DNA of 64,000 bases from Litorimonas sp046250185 (GCF_046250185.1 NZ_CP176469.1); one strand, 5' to 3'; shown: positions 44,191-53,673, numbered from the stretch's first letter. A program made the numbers and translations. The notes: a model not told the origin generated them from the sequence alone.

Positions 44191-45840
44191 ATGGATTCGT
44201 ACATTATGCCCGCGCCCAATCCCGATCTTCCTGCCTTTGATCCTGCTAGACTCGCGCCTGTGAAGCGCGCGTTGATTTCCGTGTCCGACAAATCACGCCT
44301 GCTCGCTCAAGCGGCTGCCCTGCATGAGCGCGGCGTGAAGCTCGTCTCCACGGGCGGCACGCATAAAGCGATTGCCGCTGCGGGTATCCCCGTCAAAGAC
44401 GTCACAGAGCTTACGAAGTTTCCTGAGATGATGGACGGGCGCGTGAAGACGCTGCATCCAATGGTCCATGGCGGTTTGCTAGGTGACCGCGACTTGGCGA
44501 GCCATAAAGACGCGATGCATGAACACGGCATCCTCTCTATTGATCTGCTCATCGTCAATCTTTACCCGTTTGAGCAAGCGGTTGCGGGCGGCGGTAGCTA
44601 CGAAATGTGTGTCGAGAATATTGATATTGGCGGCCCTGCCATGATCCGCGCGGCGGCCAAGAATCACGCCCACGTCGCAGTCTGCACAGACGCGGACGAT
44701 GTCGATGAGGTGCTGGCTGATATGGACGCGAATGGCGGGCAGACGACAGGGACGCTACGACAAAAACTCGCCGCGAAAACTTACGCACGATCCGCGGCCT
44801 ATGATGCGGCCATTGCGAATTGGTTTGCGGCGCAATTACATGACCCCGCTCCCGCCTACCGCGCCCAAGGCGGCACGCTCAAGCAAGCGCTTCGTTACGG
44901 CGAGAATCCACACCAAACAGCGGCGTTTTATTCTGACGGGTCACACCGTCCCGGTGTTGCTACGGCGGAACAACTTCAAGGCAAGGCGCTGTCATATAAC
45001 AATATCAACGATACCGATGCGGCCTATGAACTCGTCGCAGAATTTGGCTCAGTCGCTGTTGGGGCTAAGCCTGCCGTCGCTATCATCAAACACGCCAATC
45101 CTTGCGGCGTCGCCGTCGCCGATGACTTCATCACGGCCTATCAAAATGCGCTGGCCTGCGATCCTGTTTCGGCCTTTGGCGGCATCGTCGCGCTGAACGG
45201 AAATCTGGATGCGAAGACGGCAACGGAGATCGTCAAAGTCTTCACCGAAGTTGTTATCGCGCCATCTGCCGACCCTGACGCCGTGGAAATTTTTGCGCAG
45301 AAAAAAAACTTGCGCCTCTTGATTGCGGGTGGCCTGCCAGACGTCAAAGCGCCGTCTATGACGCAACGCAATGTGGCGGGCGGGATCCTCGTCCAAGACC
45401 GCGATAATGGGTATGTCGCCGATAGTGATTTAAAAGTCGTGACGAAACGCAAGCCGACAGATGCGGAAATGGCGGACCTCCGCATGGCGTGGAAAGTCGC
45501 CAAACACGTGAAATCAAATGCGATCATCTATGTCAAAGACGGCAGCACGGCAGGCATTGGGGCGGGTCAAATGAGCCGTATCGACTCAGCTAGAATTGCT
45601 GCGCGGAAAGCCGAAGACGCGCAAGCCGCTGCAGGGTGGGACACGCCGCGCACACAAGGCTGCGCCTGTGCTTCTGATGCTTTCTTCCCCTTTGCCGACG
45701 GCATGCTTGCGGCTGCGTCAGCAGGCGCCACAGCGATCATTCAACCTGGCGGCTCTATCCGCGATGACGAAGTGATAGCCGCCGCGGACGCCCAAGATAT
45801 CGCCATGGTGTTCACAGGCATGCGCCATTTCAGGCATTAG
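44191..45840 (+). CDS. purH: Bifunctional AICAR formyltransferase/IMP cyclohydrolase
   Basis: The product has 549 residues and performs the last two steps of IMP synthesis. The N-terminal cyclohydrolase domain has ALISVSDKS, VSTGGTHKAI and MMDGRVKTLHP. The AICAR transformylase part has LRYGENPHQ, IIKHANPCGVA and QMSRIDSARIA. The C-terminal DAFFPFADG and MRHFRH are intact. Starts at 44191 or 44206 (MPAPN) are possible, and both have weak Shine-Dalgarno sequences. Confidence 0.96.
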   Translation: MDSYIMPAPNPDLPAFDPARLAPVKRALISVSDKSRLLAQAAALHERGVKLVSTGGTHKAIAAAGIPVKDVTELTKFPEMMDGRVKTLHPMVHGGLLGDRDLASHKDAMHEHGILSIDLLIVNLYPFEQAVAGGGSYEMCVENIDIGGPAMIRAAAKNHAHVAVCTDADDVDEVLADMDANGGQTTGTLRQKLAAKTYARSAAYDAAIANWFAAQLHDPAPAYRAQGGTLKQALRYGENPHQTAAFYSDGSHRPGVATAEQLQGKALSYNNINDTDAAYELVAEFGSVAVGAKPAVAIIKHANPCGVAVADDFITAYQNALACDPVSAFGGIVALNGNLDAKTATEIVKVFTEVVIAPSADPDAVEIFAQKKNLRLLIAGGLPDVKAPSMTQRNVAGGILVQDRDNGYVADSDLKVVTKRKPTDAEMADLRMAWKVAKHVKSNAIIYVKDGSTAGIGAGQMSRIDSARIAARKAEDAQAAAGWDTPRTQGCACASDAFFPFADGMLAAASAGATAIIQPGGSIRDDEVIAAADAQDIAMVFTGMRHFRH

Positions 45841-45886
45841 GAGGCGGTGTCTGGTCTGGCGAACACCAGACTAGCTTCACTCAAAT

Positions 45887-46645
45887 TTAAACAGCCGTAT
45901 AGCCGCCATCAACTGTCAGGATTGTCCCTGTGATGTGCGTCTCTTGCGATAGAAACATGACGGCGCGGGCAACCTCTTCTGGTTCTGCCACTGCGCCAAT
46001 GGGGATGCTTTCAATATTACGTTCTATCACAGTTTCAGAGAGCTTCGGGTCGGTATGTTTTGAAAATAGCATGGGGGAATTTATTGCGCCTGGAGCCACC
46101 GCATTGACTGTAATCTGTCGCGGCGCGAGTTCCAAGGCCATAGCGCGTGTGAGCTGATCCACCGCACCTTTGGAGGCACAATAGGCGGCCAGTCCCGCTG
46201 CGCCTACTTGCCCGCATGTCGAGGACAGGTTCACTATCGCGCCTTTCCCCACGGCTTGCTGCGCAAAGGCTCTGCTAAAATAAAACACACCATCGACATT
46301 AATAGACATCACTGCGGCCCAGTCTTCGTCTGATGTAGCTTCAGCCGTTTTGCGCAATATCGTCCCTGCATTATTGATCAGTATATCGACGGGCTTGCCG
46401 AAACCTGATTTGGCCTTTGCCATAGCAGCTTGAGCAAATTTTGGGTCAGTCACAGTGCCAGCGAGATAATCGCTATGACGGCCGAGCGATTTGCAGGCGG
46501 ATTTTAGCGTTTCTTCATTCCGTCCGACGATCAAAACTTTCGCACCGGCCGCGATGTAACCTTTGGCACATTCAAAACCGACGCCGCTGCCGCCGCCTGT
46601 AATAAGCGCTACGCAATCTTTCAGTCTTCGAGGTGATCCTGCCAT
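45887..46645 (-). CDS. SDR-family oxidoreductase (last gene of catabolic operon)
   Basis: The product is a 252-residue classical SDR. It has cofactor motif TGGGSGVGFECA, NNAGT, catalytic Ser in NLSSTCG, YCASK with Tyr and Lys, and C-terminal TGTILTVDGG. An Arg after strand 2 (VGRNEET) suggests NADP preference. It lies 26 bases after the preceding SDR gene. In pathways where an FAH-fold hydrolase splits a 2,4-diketo acid, an SDR makes that diketo acid, so one of the two SDRs may play that part. This is inference. Confidence 0.9.
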   Translation of the reverse strand: MAGSPRRLKDCVALITGGGSGVGFECAKGYIAAGAKVLIVGRNEETLKSACKSLGRHSDYLAGTVTDPKFAQAAMAKAKSGFGKPVDILINNAGTILRKTAEATSDEDWAAVMSINVDGVFYFSRAFAQQAVGKGAIVNLSSTCGQVGAAGLAAYCASKGAVDQLTRAMALELAPRQITVNAVAPGAINSPMLFSKHTDPKLSETVIERNIESIPIGAVAEPEEVARAVMFLSQETHITGTILTVDGGYTAV

Positions 46646-46671
46646 ATTTTATTCTCCTGCCACACTCGACC

Positions 46672-47418
46672 CTAAAGGCTCGGAAGCGGAAGTTTAGCCA
46701 TGCGCCCGCCTGCAACGATAATTTCTTGCCCAGTGATGAAGCTCGCTTTTTCACTGGCCAGATAGACCGCCGTATTGGCGATGTCTTCGGGCAAGCCTAA
46801 ACGGCCAACGGGGTGGAGGTTTTTAATCTCTGAATCGACTGTCTCGCGGTTAGGATATTGCGCTAGAAATTTTTCGTTAAAGGGCGTGTTGATCCATCCA
46901 GGCGCGATCGCATTACAGCGAATACCGTGTGGCCCGTACTCGAGGGCTGTATTATGCGTGAAGCTGGCGACGGCCCCTTTGGAAGCGGCGTAAACACCGT
47001 GCATGGGGTTGGCCGCAAGACCCTCGATAGAACTGATATTGACGATAGCAGGGGCAGTGGAGATACCGTTGGTCATGAGGGAAAAGGCTTGTTTTGTCAT
47101 CAGGAAGACGCTGCGCAAATTGACCGCCATGACTCTGTCCCACTCTTCAACGGTCATGTCTTTGATCGGCACCTCGATACAGATGCCGGCATTGTTCACA
47201 AGAACATCCAATCGCCCAAATTCAGTTTTAACTCGGTTCATCAAGGCTAAGACGCTGTCTTCATGTGCGACATCTGTTTGATGAAAGATCAGGTTATGAT
47301 CAGCGGGCGGATTGATGTCGGCGACAATGACAGTACACCCTTCTGCCAGAAAGCCTTGCGCGATCGCGAGACCAATATTTTGCGCGCCGCCCGTAACGAT
47401 GACAACGCGGTTATCCAT
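46672..47418 (-). CDS. SDR-family oxidoreductase
   Basis: The product has 248 residues from the ATG at 47418; an upstream extension to 47460 lies inside the FAH gene and before the family start. It has cofactor motif TGGAQNIGLAIA, Asp in VADIN (NAD preference), NNAGI, NISSIEG, YAASK and TGQEIIVAGG. The ATG overlaps the end of the FAH gene by eight bases, showing coupling. It is likely an NAD-dependent dehydrogenase of a sugar or sugar-acid intermediate. Confidence 0.88.
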   Translation of the reverse strand: MDNRVVIVTGGAQNIGLAIAQGFLAEGCTVIVADINPPADHNLIFHQTDVAHEDSVLALMNRVKTEFGRLDVLVNNAGICIEVPIKDMTVEEWDRVMAVNLRSVFLMTKQAFSLMTNGISTAPAIVNISSIEGLAANPMHGVYAASKGAVASFTHNTALEYGPHGIRCNAIAPGWINTPFNEKFLAQYPNRETVDSEIKNLHPVGRLGLPEDIANTAVYLASEKASFITGQEIIVAGGRMAKLPLPSL

Positions 47419-48256
47419 TGTAAGAGACGACCTTGCTGCGATGTGCACCAAGCCCTGCAATGCTGGGTTCCATTATATCTCCAGCTTTCAAATAAAGCTG
47501 AGGCGTCATGCCGTATCCTACGCCTGGCGGCGTCCCCGTAAACATAAGGTCGCCCGCTTCCCAGCGAACGTAATTTGAAATGTTGGAAATGAGCTCCGCC
47601 ACAGAAAACACCATATCCCCTGTATTACTGCTTTGCCGCGTCACGCCGTTAATCTTGATGGAAATATCCAAGGCATTGGGGTTGGGTATTTCATCCTTTG
47701 TCACCAGCCACGGGCCAAAGGGTTTGAGGGTGTCGGCACTTTTCCCTTTTGTCCATTGCGTACCGCGTTCGAGTTGAAACTGACGTTCTGAGACGTCATT
47801 GCCAACGCAATATCCCGCAACGTGATCCATCGCGGTTTCGACAGGAATATAACTGCCGCCTTTACCCAGCACGACTACAAGTTCTGCTTCCCAGTCTAGC
47901 TCTGTGCCGCCACGCGGGATCACAACGTCATCGAAAGGGCCATTAATCGCTGTGCGGGATGTCAGCATAAACATGGGTTCTTTTGGCGTTTCCAAACCCG
48001 CCTCTTGTGCGTGCTTCCCATAGGTCAGTGCGCAACCGATAATCTTGCCTACACCCCCCACTGGCGCGCCGATGCGCACAGCGTTGTCCACGGCTGGAAA
48101 GCGAGAGAGATCCTTGCCGCCGATGATCTCAACCGCGTTACCAATAGTTTCGCCTGTCCAATCAGCGATAAGAGCGCTTATATCGCGCGCCTGTCCGCGA
48201 TGATCGATCACGCCAGCTTTCTCAAATCCCTGAGGCCCAAACCGAATTAATTTCAT
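47411..48256 (-). CDS. Fumarylacetoacetate hydrolase family protein
   Basis: The product has 281 residues. An N-terminal domain (FGPQGFEKAGVID) of the type seen in 2,4-diketo-3-deoxy-L-fuconate hydrolases precedes the FAH fold. Family motifs are IIGCALTYGKHA, the metal ligands in ELDWEAELVVVLGKGG, CVGNDVSERQFQ and GDLMFTGTPPGVG. The family cleaves or decarboxylates beta-diketo acids using a divalent metal. Its ATG overlaps the epimerase stop (ATGA). Confidence 0.92.
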   Translation of the reverse strand: MKLIRFGPQGFEKAGVIDHRGQARDISALIADWTGETIGNAVEIIGGKDLSRFPAVDNAVRIGAPVGGVGKIIGCALTYGKHAQEAGLETPKEPMFMLTSRTAINGPFDDVVIPRGGTELDWEAELVVVLGKGGSYIPVETAMDHVAGYCVGNDVSERQFQLERGTQWTKGKSADTLKPFGPWLVTKDEIPNPNALDISIKINGVTRQSSNTGDMVFSVAELISNISNYVRWEAGDLMFTGTPPGVGYGMTPQLYLKAGDIMEPSIAGLGAHRSKVVSYNG

Positions 48257-49215
48257 GAACTTTGCTCTATCATTTTGCTGGCCATGTCGGCGGTTAATAT
48301 GCCACGCACACGGGCTCGCTCAAATGTTTCTAATGTATGCGCGATACCGTCTTTCATAGACTTATATGCCTTCGCGCCCAAGAAGCTGTTCAGCGCCCCA
48401 TCATCGGGTGCATGGGGGAAGGGAAGTGGGTTGCCAATTATTTCAATGTTTGCGCCTTCTATCTGGCGGCGTATTTCGCGAACGACATCGGCAACATCCG
48501 CTTCTGTGCCTTGCATATCAAACACATGGGCGTCCTCGATCTCTCGGGAAACGGCCCCAATAAATCTGTCAGCAGCATCCTCAACATACACAAAAGCGAC
48601 AGGGCCAGAGAACGGAATAATATGGCTTTGCGCATTAAATGCCGCAAGCATCGCAACGGTTGGTGCGGCGCTCATGCCGCGATCTCGTCCTGGGCCGTAG
48701 ATCACTCCTGGACGAATACAAACACTCGGCACCTGCCAATCTTGCCAATAGACAGCCGCCATTTGCTCACCGCAAACTTTATGCGCGCCGTAGAGCGTTG
48801 CGAGATAGTCATTATCACCCATGGCGGGAGACGCGATTGAGCTTGCAAAGGCAAGGCGTTGAATATTGTGTTGGCGGCAGGCTTCGAGGATATGGGCGGT
48901 GCCGAGGACATTGACCTTTGCGCTGCCGATAGGATCTATCTTGCAATAGGGGACTTGTAGCGCGGCAAGGTGAATAACGGCGAAAACATCATGCTTTTTT
49001 ATGACGCTGCAAAGCTGCTCATAATCAGTAATGTCGCCTATTTCCCACACAACATCCGCTGCATGAGGCATAATTAAATGAAGCCGTTCGCGGTTTTCCG
49101 TCAGGTCAAAGACGACGGGTTTTGCGCCTTGATCCAGCAGCTTTTTAACGACCCACGCCCCAATACACCCTGCGGCACCTGTCACAAGAACGCTCTTGTT
49201 TTCAATATCCGACAT
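48253..49215 (-). CDS. NAD-dependent epimerase/dehydratase family protein
   Basis: The product is a 320-residue extended SDR. It has NAD motif VTGAAGCIGAWV, acidic end of strand 2 (VVFDL), HLAALQVPY and Ser of FASSIASPA. The usual YxxxK is present as YGAHKVCGE. C-terminal residues vary, which sets the substrate, unknown here. The gene is coupled at both ends: TAATG overlap with the upstream oxygenase gene and ATGA overlap with the FAH gene. Confidence 0.9.
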   Translation of the reverse strand: MSDIENKSVLVTGAAGCIGAWVVKKLLDQGAKPVVFDLTENRERLHLIMPHAADVVWEIGDITDYEQLCSVIKKHDVFAVIHLAALQVPYCKIDPIGSAKVNVLGTAHILEACRQHNIQRLAFASSIASPAMGDNDYLATLYGAHKVCGEQMAAVYWQDWQVPSVCIRPGVIYGPGRDRGMSAAPTVAMLAAFNAQSHIIPFSGPVAFVYVEDAADRFIGAVSREIEDAHVFDMQGTEADVADVVREIRRQIEGANIEIIGNPLPFPHAPDDGALNSFLGAKAYKSMKDGIAHTLETFERARVRGILTADMASKMIEQSS

Positions 49216-50213
49216 TATGATTTTCCAGGTGCGGAGATGCGGTTTCGAAATTTCAATAGAGGTTCCAAAGCTTCATCTAATTGCTGGACCAGAGCAGTGG
49301 TGTCGTCATGTAAACTGATTGTGTCGATGAGTTTCTCAAGGCGTGCAGAGGCGCGCCACGCCTCATGACGTGCAAGTTCTGCGGGGAGGCCTGGGTCATC
49401 CCACCCCGACATATTGATAGAATTTGTGGCATCTTTCGCGGTGGCAGGCGTGACAACGAATGAGGGGATCATTGTAATGCGCTCCGCTTTTTTCTTCAGA
49501 CGGCAAGCCCTATGGAAGATCATATTCCCTTGCTGCATGAAGCCGTAACCTGCTGCGGGGAAAGGCACAGTCACAACGCGGTCCGGGGGCAGTTCCACAT
49601 CCACCCCTTCTTCGCCCTCAATCCCCAACAGACTTTGACCTTCCATTTTAGTGCCATGGAAATATTGAAATTCACCGCCCTCCAGAATGGTTGGGTCAGA
49701 CACCATCATAACTATGTCAAAGGCAACCGAGTCGACATGCCAGCTATCAACCGCTTTTCGAATATCCTTTGGTGCATAGTTCACGCCGCACGCAACGGCG
49801 GGCACGGAATGTCGCGCGAGCGATACGCCTGCCATGGCGGATAAGTGCTCGGCTAATTCAGGGCTGTCACAAAAGTCTTTGATAAACTGAGATCGGTAGC
49901 CCGCACCGCGAACATATGAGCCGAGCCTGTTGACGCCTGTGCCGACACTGACATTTCTGTTGGCATACATGGCATTGCAGGTTTCATGCATGACCGCGAC
50001 GCCTTCGTCAGACAGAATTTTAAACGCCGTGCTAACGCCAAAAGAGGTTGGGCAGTCTTTGACCTCAGCCTCGGTGTATCCCAACTGCGAGAGTGTGATG
50101 ATAGTTTCAGGTGAGCCCAAATTTAGGTGTTTGCGCGCATCAAATTGGGGTTCGTTTTCAAGTTTGATATAATTTGGCGGGCGTTGATTGGGAAAGGGCA
50201 GCGTCTGTACCAT
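49215..50213 (-). CDS. Fe(II)/2-oxoglutarate-type dioxygenase-like protein
   Basis: The product has 332 residues. The region ~155-250 has the facial triad pattern H159-x-D161 (WHVDS) and H234 (IFHRA), with R245 (AERITM) at the place of the 2-oxoglutarate-binding arginine. The GGEFQYFHG strand is also typical. The N-terminal ~110 residues are not recognised. It heads the operon of epimerase, FAH hydrolase and two SDRs, so it may oxidise the incoming substrate. The family call rests on motif spacing, not a close match. Confidence 0.65.
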   Translation of the reverse strand: MVQTLPFPNQRPPNYIKLENEPQFDARKHLNLGSPETIITLSQLGYTEAEVKDCPTSFGVSTAFKILSDEGVAVMHETCNAMYANRNVSVGTGVNRLGSYVRGAGYRSQFIKDFCDSPELAEHLSAMAGVSLARHSVPAVACGVNYAPKDIRKAVDSWHVDSVAFDIVMMVSDPTILEGGEFQYFHGTKMEGQSLLGIEGEEGVDVELPPDRVVTVPFPAAGYGFMQQGNMIFHRACRLKKKAERITMIPSFVVTPATAKDATNSINMSGWDDPGLPAELARHEAWRASARLEKLIDTISLHDDTTALVQQLDEALEPLLKFRNRISAPGKS

Positions 50214-50392
50214 GGCTCAACTTTCAATGTAGCGTAAGACGCCATCCTTCGCCCAAATTGTATCTAGGTCAACACGGCAGCCATTCGATAAGTGAATTTT
50301 ATGCTCCCATGTAAAAGCACGATTTCATAGGATTAAGACTTACGCCGCTGGAAAATATATGTGCAAGGTCACGTCGCGGCGCACGCGCAGGG

Positions 50393-51508
50393 ATGCAAAA
50401 CGATATGAAGATAAAATCTATCGAAATTTATAGTCACGACCTTCCTGTGAAAAACGGGCCATATCTCATGGCCAGCACACATGTCTGGTCGCTACAAACC
50501 ATACTCGTCAAAATAACAATGGATAACGGCCTCTTTGGCTGGGGTGAGACCTGTCCCGTTGGGCCAACCTATGCAGAGAGTCATGCGCTAGGGGCGATTG
50601 CGGCCCTCACGCAAATGGCGCCAGGATTGATCGGGGTAGAGCTTGACGGTCTGCGCAAACTTCACAGCTATATGGGTGATCTTTTAAATGGGCATAATTA
50701 CGCCAAAGCCGCTATCGACATTGCCGCCCACGATGTTTTGGGAAAGCACACGGACCAGAGTGTTGCGGCTTTACTGGGCGGAGCTATGCAAAACCGGATA
50801 CCGTCTTACTATGCCACAGCCATCGCAGCCCCAGATGAGATTGCGCTGATTGCGGCTGACAAAATGAAAGAGGGCTATCCGCGCCTCCAAATCAAACTCG
50901 GCGGGCGACCCATTGAAATTGACATCGAAGTCATCCGCAAGACGTGGGAGGTCATCGGCACAAATATGCGCCTCGCGGTTGATGCCAATCGCGGATGGAC
51001 AAAAAGAGATGCCGTGCGTGTTAGCCGTGAATGTCAAGACATTCCCTTTATCCTAGAGCAGCCCTGCAACACTGCCCAAGACTTGTTTGATCTTCGCTCA
51101 CACGTCTTGCACCCCATTTATATGGACGAAAGTGGCGTTGATATAAACACGGTAACTCGCGCCGTGAGTTCGGGTATGATTGACGGCTTCGGGATGAAGG
51201 TCACGCGATTGGGCGGGTTGCAGCCTATGACAACCTTCCGCGATATATGCGCTGCACATACGATACCTCATACCTGTGACGATAGCTGGGGCGGGGATAT
51301 TATCGCGGCCGCTTGCGCGCATATTGGCGCCACCGTGACACCCAAATTACTCGAAGGCGTATGGATCGCCGCGCCCTATATTGAAGGGCATTACGACTCC
51401 AATGCGGGCATCATTGTTCGCGAGGGACATATTGATCTGCCCAAAGGGCCGGGGCTGGGCATCGTGCCTGATACGGGCCTGTTCGGTGATCCAATAGCGA
51501 GTTTCTAG
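50393..51508 (+). CDS. Mandelate racemase/muconate lactonizing enzyme family (enolase superfamily)
   Basis: The product has 371 residues. The capping domain includes HDLPVKNGPY and GWGETCPVGPTY. The barrel carries K168 (LQIKLGG), metal ligands D197 (AVDANRGW), E222 (LEQPC) and D245 (YMDESG), and K269 (GMKVTRLGG). This is the two-lysine MLE-type active site. It should dehydrate, racemise or cycloisomerise a carboxylate; the substrate is unknown. Start 50393 or 50405 (MKIKS, the usual start) are both possible. It is divergent from the catabolic operon and probably acts in the same pathway. Confidence 0.88.
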   Translation: MQNDMKIKSIEIYSHDLPVKNGPYLMASTHVWSLQTILVKITMDNGLFGWGETCPVGPTYAESHALGAIAALTQMAPGLIGVELDGLRKLHSYMGDLLNGHNYAKAAIDIAAHDVLGKHTDQSVAALLGGAMQNRIPSYYATAIAAPDEIALIAADKMKEGYPRLQIKLGGRPIEIDIEVIRKTWEVIGTNMRLAVDANRGWTKRDAVRVSRECQDIPFILEQPCNTAQDLFDLRSHVLHPIYMDESGVDINTVTRAVSSGMIDGFGMKVTRLGGLQPMTTFRDICAAHTIPHTCDDSWGGDIIAAACAHIGATVTPKLLEGVWIAAPYIEGHYDSNAGIIVREGHIDLPKGPGLGIVPDTGLFGDPIASF

Positions 51509-51663
51509 GCATAAATAGACAGCCAACGAAACGCTCTCATATCTGAAATGTTGCAGGACGAAGGCGTCGATGTTTCACCTATCATAGGCCCGCGAGAGAG
51601 TGTCGCCTATGCCATACGGGCCAGCAGATTGAAGAAAAGCGCGGACAATGATATGCTAAAGCC

Positions 51664-52512
51664 ATGTTTAAGTTCTCGGGTATTATCGCAGCCGTGACAT
51701 TTATGGCATCTTGCGCGTCCGCCTCCAACCTGCCCGCGCGTGTGAGTTCAACGGTCGCTTTTTCGACGTCGAAGACCATTCCGAATTATCTGGATGCGCC
51801 TGGCCCTGCCGCCATTGAGGCTTGGGTCTGGTTTGATGAGGATCTCGCTGACAATATTTGGTTTGGCGTCAATGTCGAGTTTGTTGGCGGAACAGAAAAC
51901 CCCACGCGTTTTAGCCAAGAGGATTTCGCGGCCCTCGTTATTCTGACGAGAGATGGTCTGGTTGCACTGCCGCGCGGCACCGGCAAGTCACATGCAGGTC
52001 AGCCAGATAATAATGATATTTGGGAGCCCAAACAGCTCGGCCGAACCCTTGCGCCAAACACATGGCACCGCATTCGTTTGGAGGCAGATTTCAACACCCT
52101 ACAATTTCAAAAGCTCATCGTGGAAAGCCCCGACGCGCTCAGTGAGTTGGACATTTCAGGCATAGATTTATCCTACCCCAATCCAATACCCGTCGATGGT
52201 CGCGCCTTAACATGGTATGTCCACGCCATGGCGAACGGCCCTGCGAAAGGCGGCGCGCTGACCCATGTCATATTTGACGATGTCAAAGGCGAGGTTTTTG
52301 AAAACGGAGTTTGGAGGACAGTTTACACCGAGGGCTTTGACACCCCCTTTCAAGAACTCGCACCCGTGCCATTTACCTTTCCAGAGTTGAAACTGAAATC
52401 GGTTTCGGAGGGTTTGCTTTACAAAGAAAATGACGATGCACTTTTGATGTCTTCCCCCTTTGGTCGTTCTGGTCGCGGAATTATCTGTGACGTGAACCTC
52501 ACAAAACCCTAG
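51664..52512 (+). CDS. Putative lipoprotein of unknown function
   Basis: The product has 282 residues. The signal has a lipobox-like FMASC (C17). The mature domain is beta-rich with many Trp/Asp residues (AWVWFDEDL, WHRIRLEADF, DDVKGEVFENGVWRTVY), somewhat like carbohydrate-binding sandwiches. I cannot assign a family. It is in the same direction as the enolase-superfamily gene, 155 bases away. Confidence 0.6.
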   Translation: MFKFSGIIAAVTFMASCASASNLPARVSSTVAFSTSKTIPNYLDAPGPAAIEAWVWFDEDLADNIWFGVNVEFVGGTENPTRFSQEDFAALVILTRDGLVALPRGTGKSHAGQPDNNDIWEPKQLGRTLAPNTWHRIRLEADFNTLQFQKLIVESPDALSELDISGIDLSYPNPIPVDGRALTWYVHAMANGPAKGGALTHVIFDDVKGEVFENGVWRTVYTEGFDTPFQELAPVPFTFPELKLKSVSEGLLYKENDDALLMSSPFGRSGRGIICDVNLTKP

Positions 52513-52613
52513 AGCCCTCTCTGCTCGTATGTTGATTTAGAGACAGAAGGAAAGCCCCATTACGTCGCGGGTGTGGGGGGTGGAAGAGGTCTGCTGAGGG
52601 GGCATTGCGGACA

Positions 52614-53237
52614 TTAGGTATCCAGAGCAATATCATCCCATCGTTTACCTAAACCGTAGACCCAATCAATTGCTCTGCGCCTTTCAACAATTACATTATA
52701 ATTCAGATTCTTCACATTCATGTGGCGGTCTCTAAACTTTGCATTCCAATGTAATCGGTAAAGCAAATCTACTTGCCGTTGAATGTCGATCATAGGTCTG
52801 AGTGTTGCTTTTTCTATGAAACTAGACGGGTCTGTTTTTGGAGGAACCTTGTCACTTAAATCAGGATCGCAGCGTTTAAAGTGATCCATCTCCACCAGAT
52901 TAAGGCACCATGCTAAAGCTTGGCAGCACTCACAAAGCCATTGATAGTGCACTTTTATGTCTTCGCTTAACCTAAAAGAGTTCAAATTCTTTCGTTCTGC
53001 TTCAGTCACGAATGGCCAAAGCTGGAAAGTTTTTAAATCTTTCTTCAACCTTGACCTCTTCGCCCCATAGCCCATTCCAATTAGATTACTCATCGCGAAC
53101 ATACGCGAAGCAACATCTCGGGCATTGCGAGGCGACACCTCATTTATATTTTCAATCAAGGGTAAATTTGGGTTTGGCTCTAAGCCTTTGCTTTTCAGAT
53201 AGTTTTCTGTTTCAAGCTTGATACTTTTTAAGTTCAT
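52614..53237 (-). CDS. DUF4272 domain protein in AT-rich DNA
   Basis: The product has 207 residues. The family pattern is VSPRNARDVASRMFAMSNL near the N-terminus, a Trp/Cys-rich centre (YQWLCECCQALAW) and the C-terminal ERRRAIDWVYGLGKRWDD-IALDT. DUF4272 proteins are cytoplasmic and of unknown role. The gene is clearly more AT-rich than its neighbours (many AAA, TTT and ATT codons) and is flanked by non-coding DNA, which suggests recent acquisition. No integrase or direct repeats are seen. Confidence 0.82.
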   Translation of the reverse strand: MNLKSIKLETENYLKSKGLEPNPNLPLIENINEVSPRNARDVASRMFAMSNLIGMGYGAKRSRLKKDLKTFQLWPFVTEAERKNLNSFRLSEDIKVHYQWLCECCQALAWCLNLVEMDHFKRCDPDLSDKVPPKTDPSSFIEKATLRPMIDIQRQVDLLYRLHWNAKFRDRHMNVKNLNYNVIVERRRAIDWVYGLGKRWDDIALDT

Positions 53238-53654
53238 TCGTCGAATATATAGGTATTGAAAACAAAGTAAACTTAATGTCAGCTTTGGAATTATTACAGA
53301 AATCTCAACAGATTAATCCCCGCCTTCGCACCGTGTGATACAACACTCTCGTTCTTCTGATCTTGGGACAGGAACGCGTCAGGTTTTGGATCAGAGGACG
53401 GTGTGGTTAAGCGTATCCGGAGTGACAGCCGCGTGCGTGACCCTTTTTAAGCGGGGCCGATCATTTCGATATTCTAAGGAATGTCTGGATGCGAACAACT
53501 GGCCGCTGATCAACAAACACCGCCGCGAAGCTACTTTCGTGAGAAACAAAACTAATTATTCGGTATCCGTCACGGATGCTGGCTTCGCGGGCTGTCCTAT
53601 CCGTCCTGCTTAATTCATTTAATCGTTGATGATTAATTGAATGAGGCAGAGGCG
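53238..53654. other. 417-base stretch with no convincing gene
   Basis: The first ~60 bases are AT-rich and could hold the promoter of the DUF4272 gene. A 92-codon plus-strand frame at 53335-53613 (GTG start, no Shine-Dalgarno) has no recognisable protein features. An inverted repeat lies at 53613-53642. Confidence 0.6.
53613..53642. repeat. Inverted repeat, 12-bp arms
   Basis: Arms ATTCATTTAATC and GATTAATTGAAT pair with one mismatch around a 6-base loop. It lies between the AT-rich DUF4272 segment and the next conserved gene, so it may mark an edge of inserted DNA or act as a terminator. Confidence 0.5.
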
Positions 53655-53673
53655 CTATTTGGCCTGCGCCTCT
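53648..53673 (-). terminator. Hairpin spanning the stop codon of the ABA4-like gene
   Basis: A perfect 8-bp stem (AGAGGCGC / GCGCCTCT, 10-base loop) overlaps the stop codon. No strong T-run follows, so termination is uncertain. Confidence 0.35.

Noticed and set aside
45840..45880. Stem GTCTGGT / ACCAGAC between purH and the SDR gene
   Set aside because: The stem is real but no T-run follows on either strand, so a terminator call is not supported.
51515..51700. Plus-strand frame without a good start (reads SQRNALISEMLQDEGVDVSP...) between the enolase-superfamily gene and the putative lipoprotein gene
   Set aside because: It looks protein-like and might be a gene remnant, but it is short, runs into the next gene in another frame, and matches no family I know.
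53335..53613. 92-codon plus-strand frame
   Set aside because: GTG start without Shine-Dalgarno, no domain or signal features, in a non-coding AT-variable spacer.
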